Source: CAJBVG01 sp943371235
GTDB lineage: Bacteria > Bacteroidota > Bacteroidia > Sphingobacteriales > Sphingobacteriaceae
NCBI GenBank assembly: GCA_943371235.1
Contig: CALRTZ010000042.1
Span: 1-24,060 of the forward strand
Length of the DNA stretch: 24,060 nucleotides
Reading direction: 5' to 3'
A model generated the notes under the pieces. The model had not been told where the DNA came from. It saw only the letters and a list, made by a program, of their open reading frames with translations, and searched no databases. Shown piece after piece: positions 16,387 through 23,068 of this stretch (within the stretch, counting starts at the first letter, position 1; each line of letters opens with the position of its first letter). A program made the translations under genes and the position numbers.

Positions 16387-17153
16387 TATGTTAACTCTAG
16401 TAAAATCGGACAATGATCTGAGTGTTTTGCTTCAGAAAGTATACTTGCTCGCTTTAATCTTTTTTCGAGTTCTTTACTTACTAAATGATAATCGATGCGC
16501 CAGCCTAAATTTTTCCCTCTTGATCCGGCTCTAAAACTCCACCAAGTATAATGGTGTGGTTCATTGTTAAAATACCTGAAACTATCTATAAACCCATCAT
16601 TAATAAAATTCTCCATCCACTCTCGTTCTTCAGGTAAAAAACCAGAGGAATTTGCATTCGATTTTGGGTTGTGTATATCAATAGGTTTATGGCAGATATT
16701 ATAATCACCTGAAATAATTAACTCTGGATATTTCCATTTCAGTTCGTGAACATAATTCTTAAAAAAATCCAAAAAAGTATACTTCACTTCTTGCCTATCT
16801 TCACCACTAGAGCCAGAAGGCAAGTAAACACTCATAACAGATAGGTCGTCAAAATCAGCACGTATTACGCGCCCTTCATAATCAAACAACTCATGCCCAC
16901 AACCATACTCTACATTGTTAGGTTTTTTCTTTGATAAAATTGCAACACCACTGTATCCTTTTTTTTCTGCTGGATACCAATAATGATGATAACCTAAATC
17001 TTCAATCAATTTTAGTTCCATTGGAATTTGCTCGAGTTGTACTTTTATTTCTTGCAAACAAACTACATCGGCATCACTGGCTTGTAACCACTGCAACCAA
17101 TTTTTACTGATGGCAGATCTAATACCATTAACATTATAAGATATTATTTTCAA
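16386..17153 (-). CDS. xth: Exodeoxyribonuclease III / AP endonuclease
   Basis: Cleaves DNA at abasic sites and digests 3' ends in base-excision repair. With a TTG start at 17153 the protein has 255 residues and the canonical N-terminus KIISYNVNGIRSA. Catalytic residues are visible: Asn7, Glu35 in LQEIK, Tyr110, Asp150 and Asn152 in SGDYNICH, and Asp246-His247 near the end. The TTG begins 1 base after the cyclophilin stop. An ATG at 17195 in the same frame would add 14 mostly basic residues and overlap the cyclophilin tail; I prefer the TTG because it gives the family N-terminus. Confidence 0.95.
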   Translation of the reverse strand: MKIISYNVNGIRSAISKNWLQWLQASDADVVCLQEIKVQLEQIPMELKLIEDLGYHHYWYPAEKKGYSGVAILSKKKPNNVEYGCGHELFDYEGRVIRADFDDLSVMSVYLPSGSSGEDRQEVKYTFLDFFKNYVHELKWKYPELIISGDYNICHKPIDIHNPKSNANSSGFLPEEREWMENFINDGFIDSFRYFNNEPHHYTWWSFRAGSRGKNLGWRIDYHLVSKELEKRLKRASILSEAKHSDHCPILLELT

Positions 17154-17154
17154 C

Positions 17155-17979
17155 TTATTTTTTTTTCTTTTTAGTGGATGTTTTTTCTTCCTCATCTACA
17201 TCACTAGCAGATTGAGATTCGCTTTGTAAAACATTTTTTTCTTTTTTAGGAGAGACTGCTGTTTCTAAATTCTTCTTTTTTTCTTTTTTAACCTTGTACT
17301 TCTTTAACAGTTTAGTTTTTAAAATTCGTACGTCGGTTAAAGGTCTATCACCCGGAGCTGTTTTAACTGCAGCAATGGCATCAAGTACTTCCATTCCAGC
17401 AACAAGTTCACCATACACCGTATAATTATTATCTAGATGAGGTGTGCCGCCAATGTTTTTGTATACATCACGCTGTTCATTTGTATACTTCCAGCCATTG
17501 TAATTTTGCATTCTGTCTAAATCGGCATCTACAAACTTTTTACCAACCACAATATAGAACTGGCAGTTACTACTTGCTTTTTCTGGGTTTCCATCTCGAG
17601 CGGCTGCCAATGCACCTTTTTTATGGTATAATGCAGGATTAAATTCTGCAGCAATTCTTGGAACACCAGGTATGTCGCCACTTCCCAATTGTGAACCAGG
17701 GCCTGCATTTTTAGAAGTAGGATCTCCCCCTTGTATCATAAACGCTGAAATCACTCTATGAAATAAAACGCTATCATATTGTTTCGCTTTTACAATCTTA
17801 ATAAAGTTGTCGCGATGCAAAGGTGTTTCATTGTATAATTTTAACACCATCGTACCCATAGTAGTTTGCATTTCTACATAGGTGTTTTTTTCTTTTTTGG
17901 CTTTCTTTTCTTTTTTATCAGCATAAGAAAAACCAGAAAAGAATAATATTGATAAGGTTATCGTTAGGATTTTTTTCAT
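17155..17979 (-). CDS. Periplasmic cyclophilin-type peptidyl-prolyl isomerase
   Basis: Speeds cis-trans isomerisation at proline in exported proteins. The 274-residue protein has a signal peptide (about 1-20), a short Lys-rich segment, and a cyclophilin domain from about residue 33 to 220. FHRVISAFMIQGGDP (73-87) holds the catalytic Arg75, and SNCQFYIV follows. An insert, YNGWKYTNEQRDVYKN, interrupts the usual core as in other bacterial cyclophilins. The tail from about 225 is very rich in Lys, Glu and Ser and ends in five lysines, encoded partly by a run of nine A bases. It heads the cyclophilin-xth-hutI-hutG run. I see no TAnnTTTG promoter in the 34-base gap before it. Confidence 0.93.
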   Translation of the reverse strand: MKKILTITLSILFFSGFSYADKKEKKAKKEKNTYVEMQTTMGTMVLKLYNETPLHRDNFIKIVKAKQYDSVLFHRVISAFMIQGGDPTSKNAGPGSQLGSGDIPGVPRIAAEFNPALYHKKGALAAARDGNPEKASSNCQFYIVVGKKFVDADLDRMQNYNGWKYTNEQRDVYKNIGGTPHLDNNYTVYGELVAGMEVLDAIAAVKTAPGDRPLTDVRILKTKLLKKYKVKKEKKKNLETAVSPKKEKNVLQSESQSASDVDEEEKTSTKKKKK

Positions 17980-18013
17980 GTTCTATTTTAGAGTTAAATA
18001 TTATTATAATTTA

Positions 18014-18343
18014 TTACTGTGGTATATTATTAAGTATCTCCATTAGTTCTTTATCTGAAATGGTATCTTTTATCGATTTGTCATATATATTTAATAGATA
18101 AATAGTTGAATCTGATATCACAATATGAGTTATTATTCTTGCACCTCCACTCTTACCTTTCCCTTTCGAAGCTATAGAAATTCTAATTTTATAACAGTTT
18201 TTTCCAATTGATGAACCCTGAATTGGATCAACTTTTAATTTCTCAATTAAAGCGAATAATTCTATTCTTAATGAAGGGTATTTTTTTATAAGCTTTTTTG
18301 CTTGTTTTTCAAATACACCTAAGGTTTTTACATTATAGTTCAT
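18014..18343 (-). CDS. RelE/ParE-family toxin
   Basis: Probable toxin of a type II toxin-antitoxin pair; members usually cleave mRNA at the ribosome or inhibit gyrase. The 109-residue basic protein has the expected N-terminal helices (FEKQAKKLIKKYPSLR), a central KIRI strand and the C-terminal ARIITHIVISDSTIYLLNIYDKS core. Its ATG at 18343 lies inside the end of the antitoxin gene (11-base overlap), typical of such pairs. Activity cannot be judged from sequence. Confidence 0.82.
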   Translation of the reverse strand: MNYNVKTLGVFEKQAKKLIKKYPSLRIELFALIEKLKVDPIQGSSIGKNCYKIRISIASKGKGKSGGARIITHIVISDSTIYLLNIYDKSIKDTISDKELMEILNNIPQ

Positions 18344-18539
18344 TTAAAAAATCTTCAGCGTTTTTAGCTTTTTTTTTCCCTGTTTTAATAAGCTTCATTT
18401 CTTCAACGGCTTCTTTTAAATCGGTTAATAACATTGCTTTTGTTTCCGTAAGTCTAGTTGCTTTTACATAAGAAATACTTTTTAGTACTTCCATTAGTGA
18501 AGTAGCTTTGCTATCCGGTATATCTAATAGTATTTTCAT
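18333..18539 (-). CDS. Antitoxin of the RelE/ParE-type pair
   Basis: A 68-residue protein directly upstream of and overlapping the toxin. The size, the N-terminal MKILLDIPD strand followed by an amphipathic helix region, and the acidic C-terminal NAEDFLNEL tail fit small Bacteroidota antitoxins that bind DNA and neutralise the toxin. The assignment rests mainly on gene order and overlap, because antitoxins diverge quickly. Confidence 0.78.
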   Translation of the reverse strand: MKILLDIPDSKATSLMEVLKSISYVKATRLTETKAMLLTDLKEAVEEMKLIKTGKKKAKNAEDFLNEL

Positions 18540-18554
18540 TTTTCATTTATATTT

Positions 18555-18583
18555 CAAATAAAGGTAGGATAAAAATCTCTCAA
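18555..18583 (-). promoter_or_regulatory. Candidate promoter of the toxin-antitoxin pair
   Basis: On the minus strand TTG (18583-18581) is followed by 18 bases and TTTATTTG (18562-18555), one mismatch from TAnnTTTG. It lies 15 bases before the antitoxin ATG. An imperfect palindrome (TTTATATTT and AAATAAA around 18547-18562) overlaps the -7 region and could be an autoregulatory operator, but it is weak. Confidence 0.45.
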
Positions 18584-18639
18584 TAAAAACTACTAACAAG
18601 CAGTATATTACTTATTTTTAACCTAAATTAATACAAAAC

Positions 18640-20481
18640 ATGAAATACTCCTTTATACTTTTATTTGCTTTAATGGCCTGTAAATCTTCAGAAAACCAAG
18701 TAACAAGCTTCGCGAAAGATAACCATACTGCCGCTAGTAGAACTTCTGCTAGAATTAAACACCTCGACTTAAACATACAAGTTGATATGGAAAATAGAAT
18801 ATTGTTTGGTGAAGCAAATTATGTATTAGATGAAAACAGAAAGTCGGATACTATTTATTTTGATACGAAAGAGTTGGTAATAGAAAATGTAAAGGATCTA
18901 GATACGAAAGAAAATCTCACGTACTTTTTATTTAATAGCGATGACATTTTAGGGGCTGCACTTGAAATTGTTTTAAAAGAAAGCACAAAAGCAATCAGTA
19001 TAAAGTATAAAACTAGCAGCAATGCTGCAGCTTTGCAATGGTTAACCCCAGCACAAACTGCAGGTAAAAAATATCCTTTCTTATACACACAATCTCAAGC
19101 AATTTTAGCAAGGTCATGGATTCCTTGTCAGGATGGACCGGCAATACGTTTTACTTATAATGCAAAGGTTAAGGTAAACAAAGAATTGTTGGCGCTAATG
19201 AGTGCCGAAAACCCCGTTATGAAAAATGATTCGGGTATTTATACATTTATACAAACCCGCCCAATTCCCTCTTATTTAATGGCATTAGCTGTAGGCGATT
19301 TGGCATTTAAACCTTTAAGTGAAAATACAGGTGTGTACGCAGAGCCTATTGATTTAGATAAGTGTGCGGCAGAATTTGTAGACTTACCCAAAATGATGAA
19401 GGCCGCCGAAAACTTATACGGTAAATACCAATGGAACAGATACGATGTTTTGGTATTGCCACCAAGTTTTCCTTTTGGCGGAATGGAAAATCCAGAGTTA
19501 ACATTTGCTACTCCAACCATTATTGCTGGCGACAGATCATTAGTAAGTTTATTAGCACACGAACTTGCACACTCATGGTCGGGTAACTTGGTAACCAATG
19601 CTACTTGGAATGATTTCTGGTTAAATGAAGGCTTTACAGTTTATTTTGAACGCAGAATTATGGAAGCAATTGAAGGCAAAGAATATGCAGACATGTTGCA
19701 AATACTAGGCTACCAAGATTTACAAGAAGAGTTAAAAGCTTTTGGAAAAGGACACGAGGATACACGCTTGTATTTGGATTTAGAGGGCCGAGATCCGGAT
19801 GAAGGCTTAACTGATATTGCATACGAAAAAGGAGCATTGTTTTTAATTCATATTGAAAACATTGTTGGTAGAAAAAATTTCGATTCATTCCTGAAAAATT
19901 ATTTTCAATCGAATGCATTTAAAACAATGGATACAAAAGGATTTTTAAATTTATTAAGTAAAGATTTGATTAAAGGAGATGAGAAATTAGCGGCATTGAT
20001 AAATGCAGATGCTTGGATATACGAATCTGATTTGCCGAATACGATTCCTCCACTCAATTCTGAAAAATTAAATTTAGTGAATAAAAGTTTAGTAGATTTT
20101 GCAGCAGGTAAAAATGCAAAAGAATTAGATACAAAAAATTGGTCGAGCCATGAGTACCTATATTTTATTAGAGGTTTATCGAAAGAAATGGATTCAAACC
20201 AGTTAACAAATTTGCGACTTGTTTTTGATTTTGCAAACTCTGGTAATTCAGAATTAGAAGCCGCATGGTTCGAACATGTAATACGCCATCAGTATAAAAC
20301 AGATTATAAATCTTTAGAAAACTTCTTAATGAAAGTTGGGCGTCGTAAATTTTTAATGCCTTTATATACTGCGTTAGCTAGTACAGAAGAGGGTAAAAAA
20401 TATGCGCAAGATATTTATGTAATAGCTCGTAATAATTACCATTACGTATCGATACAAAGTTTAGATGAGCTATTGAAATAA
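18640..20481 (+). CDS. M1-family aminopeptidase, leukotriene A4 hydrolase-like lipoprotein
   Basis: Zinc aminopeptidase that trims N-terminal residues from peptides, probably in the periplasm. The 613-residue protein begins with a lipoprotein signal (FALMAC, lipidation at Cys14). GGMEN is at 280-284. The zinc site is HELAH (His307, Glu308 catalytic, His311) with Glu330 in NEGFTVYFE. The C-terminal helical domain (about 470-613) with NLRLVFDF and RRKFLMPLY resembles the leukotriene A4 hydrolase C-terminal domain. The gene is complete and single, flanked by the divergent toxin-antitoxin pair and convergent with pit. Confidence 0.94.
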   Translation: MKYSFILLFALMACKSSENQVTSFAKDNHTAASRTSARIKHLDLNIQVDMENRILFGEANYVLDENRKSDTIYFDTKELVIENVKDLDTKENLTYFLFNSDDILGAALEIVLKESTKAISIKYKTSSNAAALQWLTPAQTAGKKYPFLYTQSQAILARSWIPCQDGPAIRFTYNAKVKVNKELLALMSAENPVMKNDSGIYTFIQTRPIPSYLMALAVGDLAFKPLSENTGVYAEPIDLDKCAAEFVDLPKMMKAAENLYGKYQWNRYDVLVLPPSFPFGGMENPELTFATPTIIAGDRSLVSLLAHELAHSWSGNLVTNATWNDFWLNEGFTVYFERRIMEAIEGKEYADMLQILGYQDLQEELKAFGKGHEDTRLYLDLEGRDPDEGLTDIAYEKGALFLIHIENIVGRKNFDSFLKNYFQSNAFKTMDTKGFLNLLSKDLIKGDEKLAALINADAWIYESDLPNTIPPLNSEKLNLVNKSLVDFAAGKNAKELDTKNWSSHEYLYFIRGLSKEMDSNQLTNLRLVFDFANSGNSELEAAWFEHVIRHQYKTDYKSLENFLMKVGRRKFLMPLYTALASTEEGKKYAQDIYVIARNNYHYVSIQSLDELLK

Positions 20482-20493
20482 GCTCATCTAAAC
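20459..20493 (+). terminator. Intrinsic terminator overlapping the aminopeptidase stop codon
   Basis: Perfect 13-bp arms GTTTAGATGAGCT (20459-20471) and AGCTCATCTAAAC (20481-20493) enclose a 9-base loop; AAAATTTTT follows. The left arm is coding sequence and the TAA stop (20479-20481) lies in the loop and first base of the right arm. It also sits just beyond the convergent pit gene and may act in both directions. Confidence 0.75.
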
Positions 20494-20500
20494 AAAATTT

Positions 20501-21556
20501 TTATAACCAAATGCTAATAAAATAGTAGGTTAAAGCTGCTATTGTTGCAGATACTGGTATGGTAAGCACCCAGGCCCAAAGTAAGCTAATGGTTACACCC
20601 CAACGTACTGCCGAAATTCTTTTTGCTAATCCCACTCCAATTATAGAACCAGTAATGGTATGAGTAGTAGATACTGGAATTTTAAAATGTTCTGTCATGA
20701 AAAGAGTAATGGCTCCAGCTGTTTCAGCAGCTACTCCTTCTAATGGAGTAACCTTAGTGATTTTACTACCCATAGTTTTTACAATTTTCCAACCACCAGA
20801 CATGGTACCTGCAGCAATTGCAGTATAACAAGCTAATGGAACCCAGAAAGGGGGCTCTGTAATTTTTACTTTGCCATTTGTAATTGTATATTTTAGATTT
20901 AACCAATCTGGTAAAGTAGCTGGATCTAATTGATTTTGTGTAATGTAAACAATAATAGCAGCAGATATAATACCCATTACTTTTTGTGCATCGTTACCAC
21001 CGTGTCCTAAACTGAATGCTGCCGACGAAACTAATTGTAAACGTTTAAACCAAGTGTCGGCCCTACGAGGTGAAGCTCTTCGGAATATATACATAATTAG
21101 AACCGTAATGGTATAAGCCATAATCATACCTAGAATTGGTGCTAAAACTATAAACGATGCTACTTTTGCAATTACTTGCATATTTACTACACTGAAACCA
21201 GCATGTGCAATTGCAGCACCTGCAAAACCTCCAATTAATGTATGCGATGAACTTGAAGGTATACCGAACCACCATGTCAATAAATTCCAGAAGATGGCGG
21301 CTAATACGCCTGCTAGTATTACTACTAAATTAATTTGTAAAGTATTTACCGTTTTAGCTACCGTATCGGCAACGTTTAAGTGAAAAATCCAATAAGCTAA
21401 AAAATTGAAAAATGCAGCCCATAATACAGCCTGAAAAGGGGTTAATACTTTTGTTGATACTACTGTTGCAATAGAATTGGCAGCATCATGAAATCCATTT
21501 ATATAATCGAAAATCAATGCAAGTACAATGATTACGATAAGTAAAGTTAAACTCAT
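20501..21556 (-). CDS. pit: PiT-family inorganic phosphate transporter
   Basis: Imports phosphate coupled to cation symport across the inner membrane. The 351-residue hydrophobic protein has the two inverted PiT signatures: GFHDAANSIAT near residue 21 and GHGGNDAQK near residue 184. About ten membrane segments are seen, and SSSSHTLIGG (101-110) and STTHTITGS match repeated family loops. It follows the DUF47 gene by 12 bases, its standard partner. The stop overlaps the end of the T run after the convergent terminator. Confidence 0.95.
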   Translation of the reverse strand: MSLTLLIVIIVLALIFDYINGFHDAANSIATVVSTKVLTPFQAVLWAAFFNFLAYWIFHLNVADTVAKTVNTLQINLVVILAGVLAAIFWNLLTWWFGIPSSSSHTLIGGFAGAAIAHAGFSVVNMQVIAKVASFIVLAPILGMIMAYTITVLIMYIFRRASPRRADTWFKRLQLVSSAAFSLGHGGNDAQKVMGIISAAIIVYITQNQLDPATLPDWLNLKYTITNGKVKITEPPFWVPLACYTAIAAGTMSGGWKIVKTMGSKITKVTPLEGVAAETAGAITLFMTEHFKIPVSTTHTITGSIIGVGLAKRISAVRWGVTISLLWAWVLTIPVSATIAALTYYFISIWL

Positions 21557-21568
21557 TTTTTTAAATGA

Positions 21569-22216
21569 TTAGGCATGCTTTACAATAATAGACTCCATTA
21601 CGTTTGCAACATCTTCACACATGTCTGTTGCAGTTTCTAATGCTGATAGAATCTCTTTCATTTTGAAAAGTTCAATTGCATTTGTTTCATTTTTAAACAA
21701 TTCTGCAACTGCCATGTCGAACACATAATCTGCCTGGTTTTCCATGCTATTAATTCGAACACATGAATCGGTAACATTTCGAATGTGTTTCAAATCTTTT
21801 AATTCTTTAACTGCTTTGTCAATGTCTTTACAACCTTGAGAAATTAAATCAGCTAATTTTTTTATTGGATCAGTTGTATAGTTCAAATTGTATAAATACA
21901 TTCTGTTTGCAGAACCATGTATATAATCAGCCACATCATCTAAAGCAGATGCTAAAGCATGAATATCCTCCCTGTCAAACGGTGTGATGAAGTTTTTACT
22001 CAGTTCTAAGAAAATTTCATGCGTAATTTCATCTCCACGGTGTTCCAAATCATCAATTTTTTTTATTAATTGATTTCTGTGTTCTATATCGCTAGCATTT
22101 ACGGCCTCTACTAAATAATCGGATAGAGTAATTAAATTTGCACTAGCGCTTTCGAAAAGTGGGAAGAACTTTTTGTCTTTTGGCAAAAAATACTGAAAAA
22201 TTGAGTTTAGTGACAT
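21569..22216 (-). CDS. DUF47/PhoU-like Pit accessory protein
   Basis: A 215-residue, mostly helical cytosolic protein of the DUF47 (PhoU-related, TIGR00153-like) family, thought to regulate the adjacent Pit transporter. Conserved pieces include KKIDDLEHRGDEITHEIF (acidic, metal-binding in PhoU proteins) and TPFDREDIHALASALDDVADYI. It is the first gene of the two-gene phosphate operon, with a candidate promoter and 11-bp direct repeats upstream. Confidence 0.92.
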   Translation of the reverse strand: MSLNSIFQYFLPKDKKFFPLFESASANLITLSDYLVEAVNASDIEHRNQLIKKIDDLEHRGDEITHEIFLELSKNFITPFDREDIHALASALDDVADYIHGSANRMYLYNLNYTTDPIKKLADLISQGCKDIDKAVKELKDLKHIRNVTDSCVRINSMENQADYVFDMAVAELFKNETNAIELFKMKEILSALETATDMCEDVANVMESIIVKHA

Positions 22217-22235
22217 TTGTAGTTATATTTTGCCC

Positions 22236-22269
22236 CAAAAGTAAGTACTTAATGTTAAGTAAATGTTAA
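22236..22269 (-). promoter_or_regulatory. Promoter and 11-bp direct repeats before the phosphate operon
   Basis: The minus strand has TACTTTTG (22243-22236), an exact TAnnTTTG match, 19 bases before the DUF47 ATG. Just upstream, two perfect TTAACA hexamers (22269-22264 and 22258-22253) repeat with an 11-bp period over the expected -33 region. This spacing resembles Pho-box operators; the link is inference in an AT-rich stretch. Confidence 0.4.
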
Positions 22270-22381
22270 CAAATTAAAAAAAACCAATATTTTAATTTGT
22301 TAATTTACTCAGTTATTTATGTGTAAAACAAATTTAATCATCAACAAATCAGTATATTACAAATAGAATTAGTGTATTATT

Positions 22382-22882
22382 ATGTTAGAAATAAAAAAAG
22401 CGAGTATAAATAATATTAAAGAAATTGTAACTATTGCCTATGAAACTTGGTTTCCGACCTATAAAAATGTGATTTCACTGGAACAGATAGATTTTATGTT
22501 TGGGGAAATGTATACTCCTGAAGCGATTTATAAACAGATGGATTTTTTAGGTCACGAATTTTACATTGCACATGAAAATGAAAGAGCGGTTGGTTTTGCT
22601 TCTGTTTCAGAAATGATTCACGAAACACCCTCAACCTACAAAATTCACAAACTATATTTTTTACCAGAAACACATGGTAAAGGTTTCGGTAAAACAATGT
22701 TAAAATACTTAGAAAAGGAATATAAAGAGCGAGCAGAGTTTTTAATTTTGAATGTAAATATTAATAACCCTGCCTACTATTTTTATTTAAAAATGAACTT
22801 TACCGTTAGAGAGCGCATTGATATACCGTATGGACAATTTATGTTGAACGACTTTGTAATGGAAAAAAACTTACAAAATTAA
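22382..22882 (+). CDS. GNAT-family N-acetyltransferase
   Basis: Transfers an acetyl group from acetyl-CoA to an unknown amine. The 166-residue protein has the GNAT core: KIHKLYFLPETHGKGFGK (87-104) with the acetyl-CoA pyrophosphate loop HGKGFG, then ILNVNINNPAYYFYLKMNF, which is motif B. It ends in VMEKNL as many members do. It stands alone, divergent from the phosphate operon. I see no clear TAnnTTTG box in the 165-base gap before it. The substrate is not predictable. Confidence 0.92.
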   Translation: MLEIKKASINNIKEIVTIAYETWFPTYKNVISLEQIDFMFGEMYTPEAIYKQMDFLGHEFYIAHENERAVGFASVSEMIHETPSTYKIHKLYFLPETHGKGFGKTMLKYLEKEYKERAEFLILNVNINNPAYYFYLKMNFTVRERIDIPYGQFMLNDFVMEKNLQN

Positions 22883-22883
22883 T

Positions 22884-22915
22884 TTGCATTAAGCATTATT
22901 TAATACATACATTTG
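22884..22915 (+). promoter_or_regulatory. Promoter of the riboswitch-receptor unit
   Basis: TTG (22884-22886; its first T is base 2 after the GNAT stop), then 21 bases, then TACATTTG (22908-22915), an exact TAnnTTTG match. A start a few bases downstream would place the 5' end of the transcript just before the TPP aptamer at 22922. Confidence 0.6.
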
Positions 22916-22921
22916 TGCTTG

Positions 22922-23002
22922 CTCAAAGGGGTGGTGCCATTACGCGGTGCCTGAGATAATACCCATAGAACCTGACACGGATAATGCCGACGAAGGGATG
23001 AG
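22922..23002 (+). ncRNA. TPP riboswitch aptamer (THI element)
   Basis: Binds thiamine pyrophosphate in the nascent mRNA and controls the receptor gene. The conserved core is unmistakable: CTGAGA (22951-22956), ATACCC (22959-22964), GAACCTGA (22968-22975), CGGATAATGCCG (22978-22989) and GAAGGGATGAG (22992-23002). P1 can form from CTCA (22922-22925) and TGAG (22999-23002). P2 forms from GGGT and ACCC. P3 is GGTGCC paired with GGTGCC through two G-U wobbles, and CGG with CCG closes the P4/P5 arm. It lies 66 bases before the receptor ATG, on the same strand. Confidence 0.95.
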
Positions 23003-23005
23003 GTG

Positions 23006-23052
23006 ATAAAATCGTTGTAGGACTACTAATCCCTTGTAGTCTGAGGTTTTAT
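23006..23052 (+). promoter_or_regulatory. Probable expression platform of the TPP riboswitch
   Basis: A hairpin with stem GACTAC (23021-23026) and GTAGTC (23036-23041) can be extended by the outer pairing ATAAAA (23006-23011) with TTTTAT (23047-23052). Its loop contains ATCCCTT (23029-23035), an exact 7-base complement of AAGGGAT (22993-22999) at the aptamer 3' side. This offers two exclusive structures. The U run is only four bases, so it is not a strong terminator. Confidence 0.55.
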
Positions 23053-23068
23053 ACTAATATTAAATACA

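Noticed and set aside
18014..18539. Toxin-antitoxin pair as part of a larger mobile element or defence island
   Set aside because: No integrase, transposase, terminal repeats or further defence genes are present; the neighbours are housekeeping genes.
19272..19918. Minus-strand open frames inside the aminopeptidase gene
   Set aside because: They oppose a gene with a complete zinc site and lipoprotein signal and show no features of their own.
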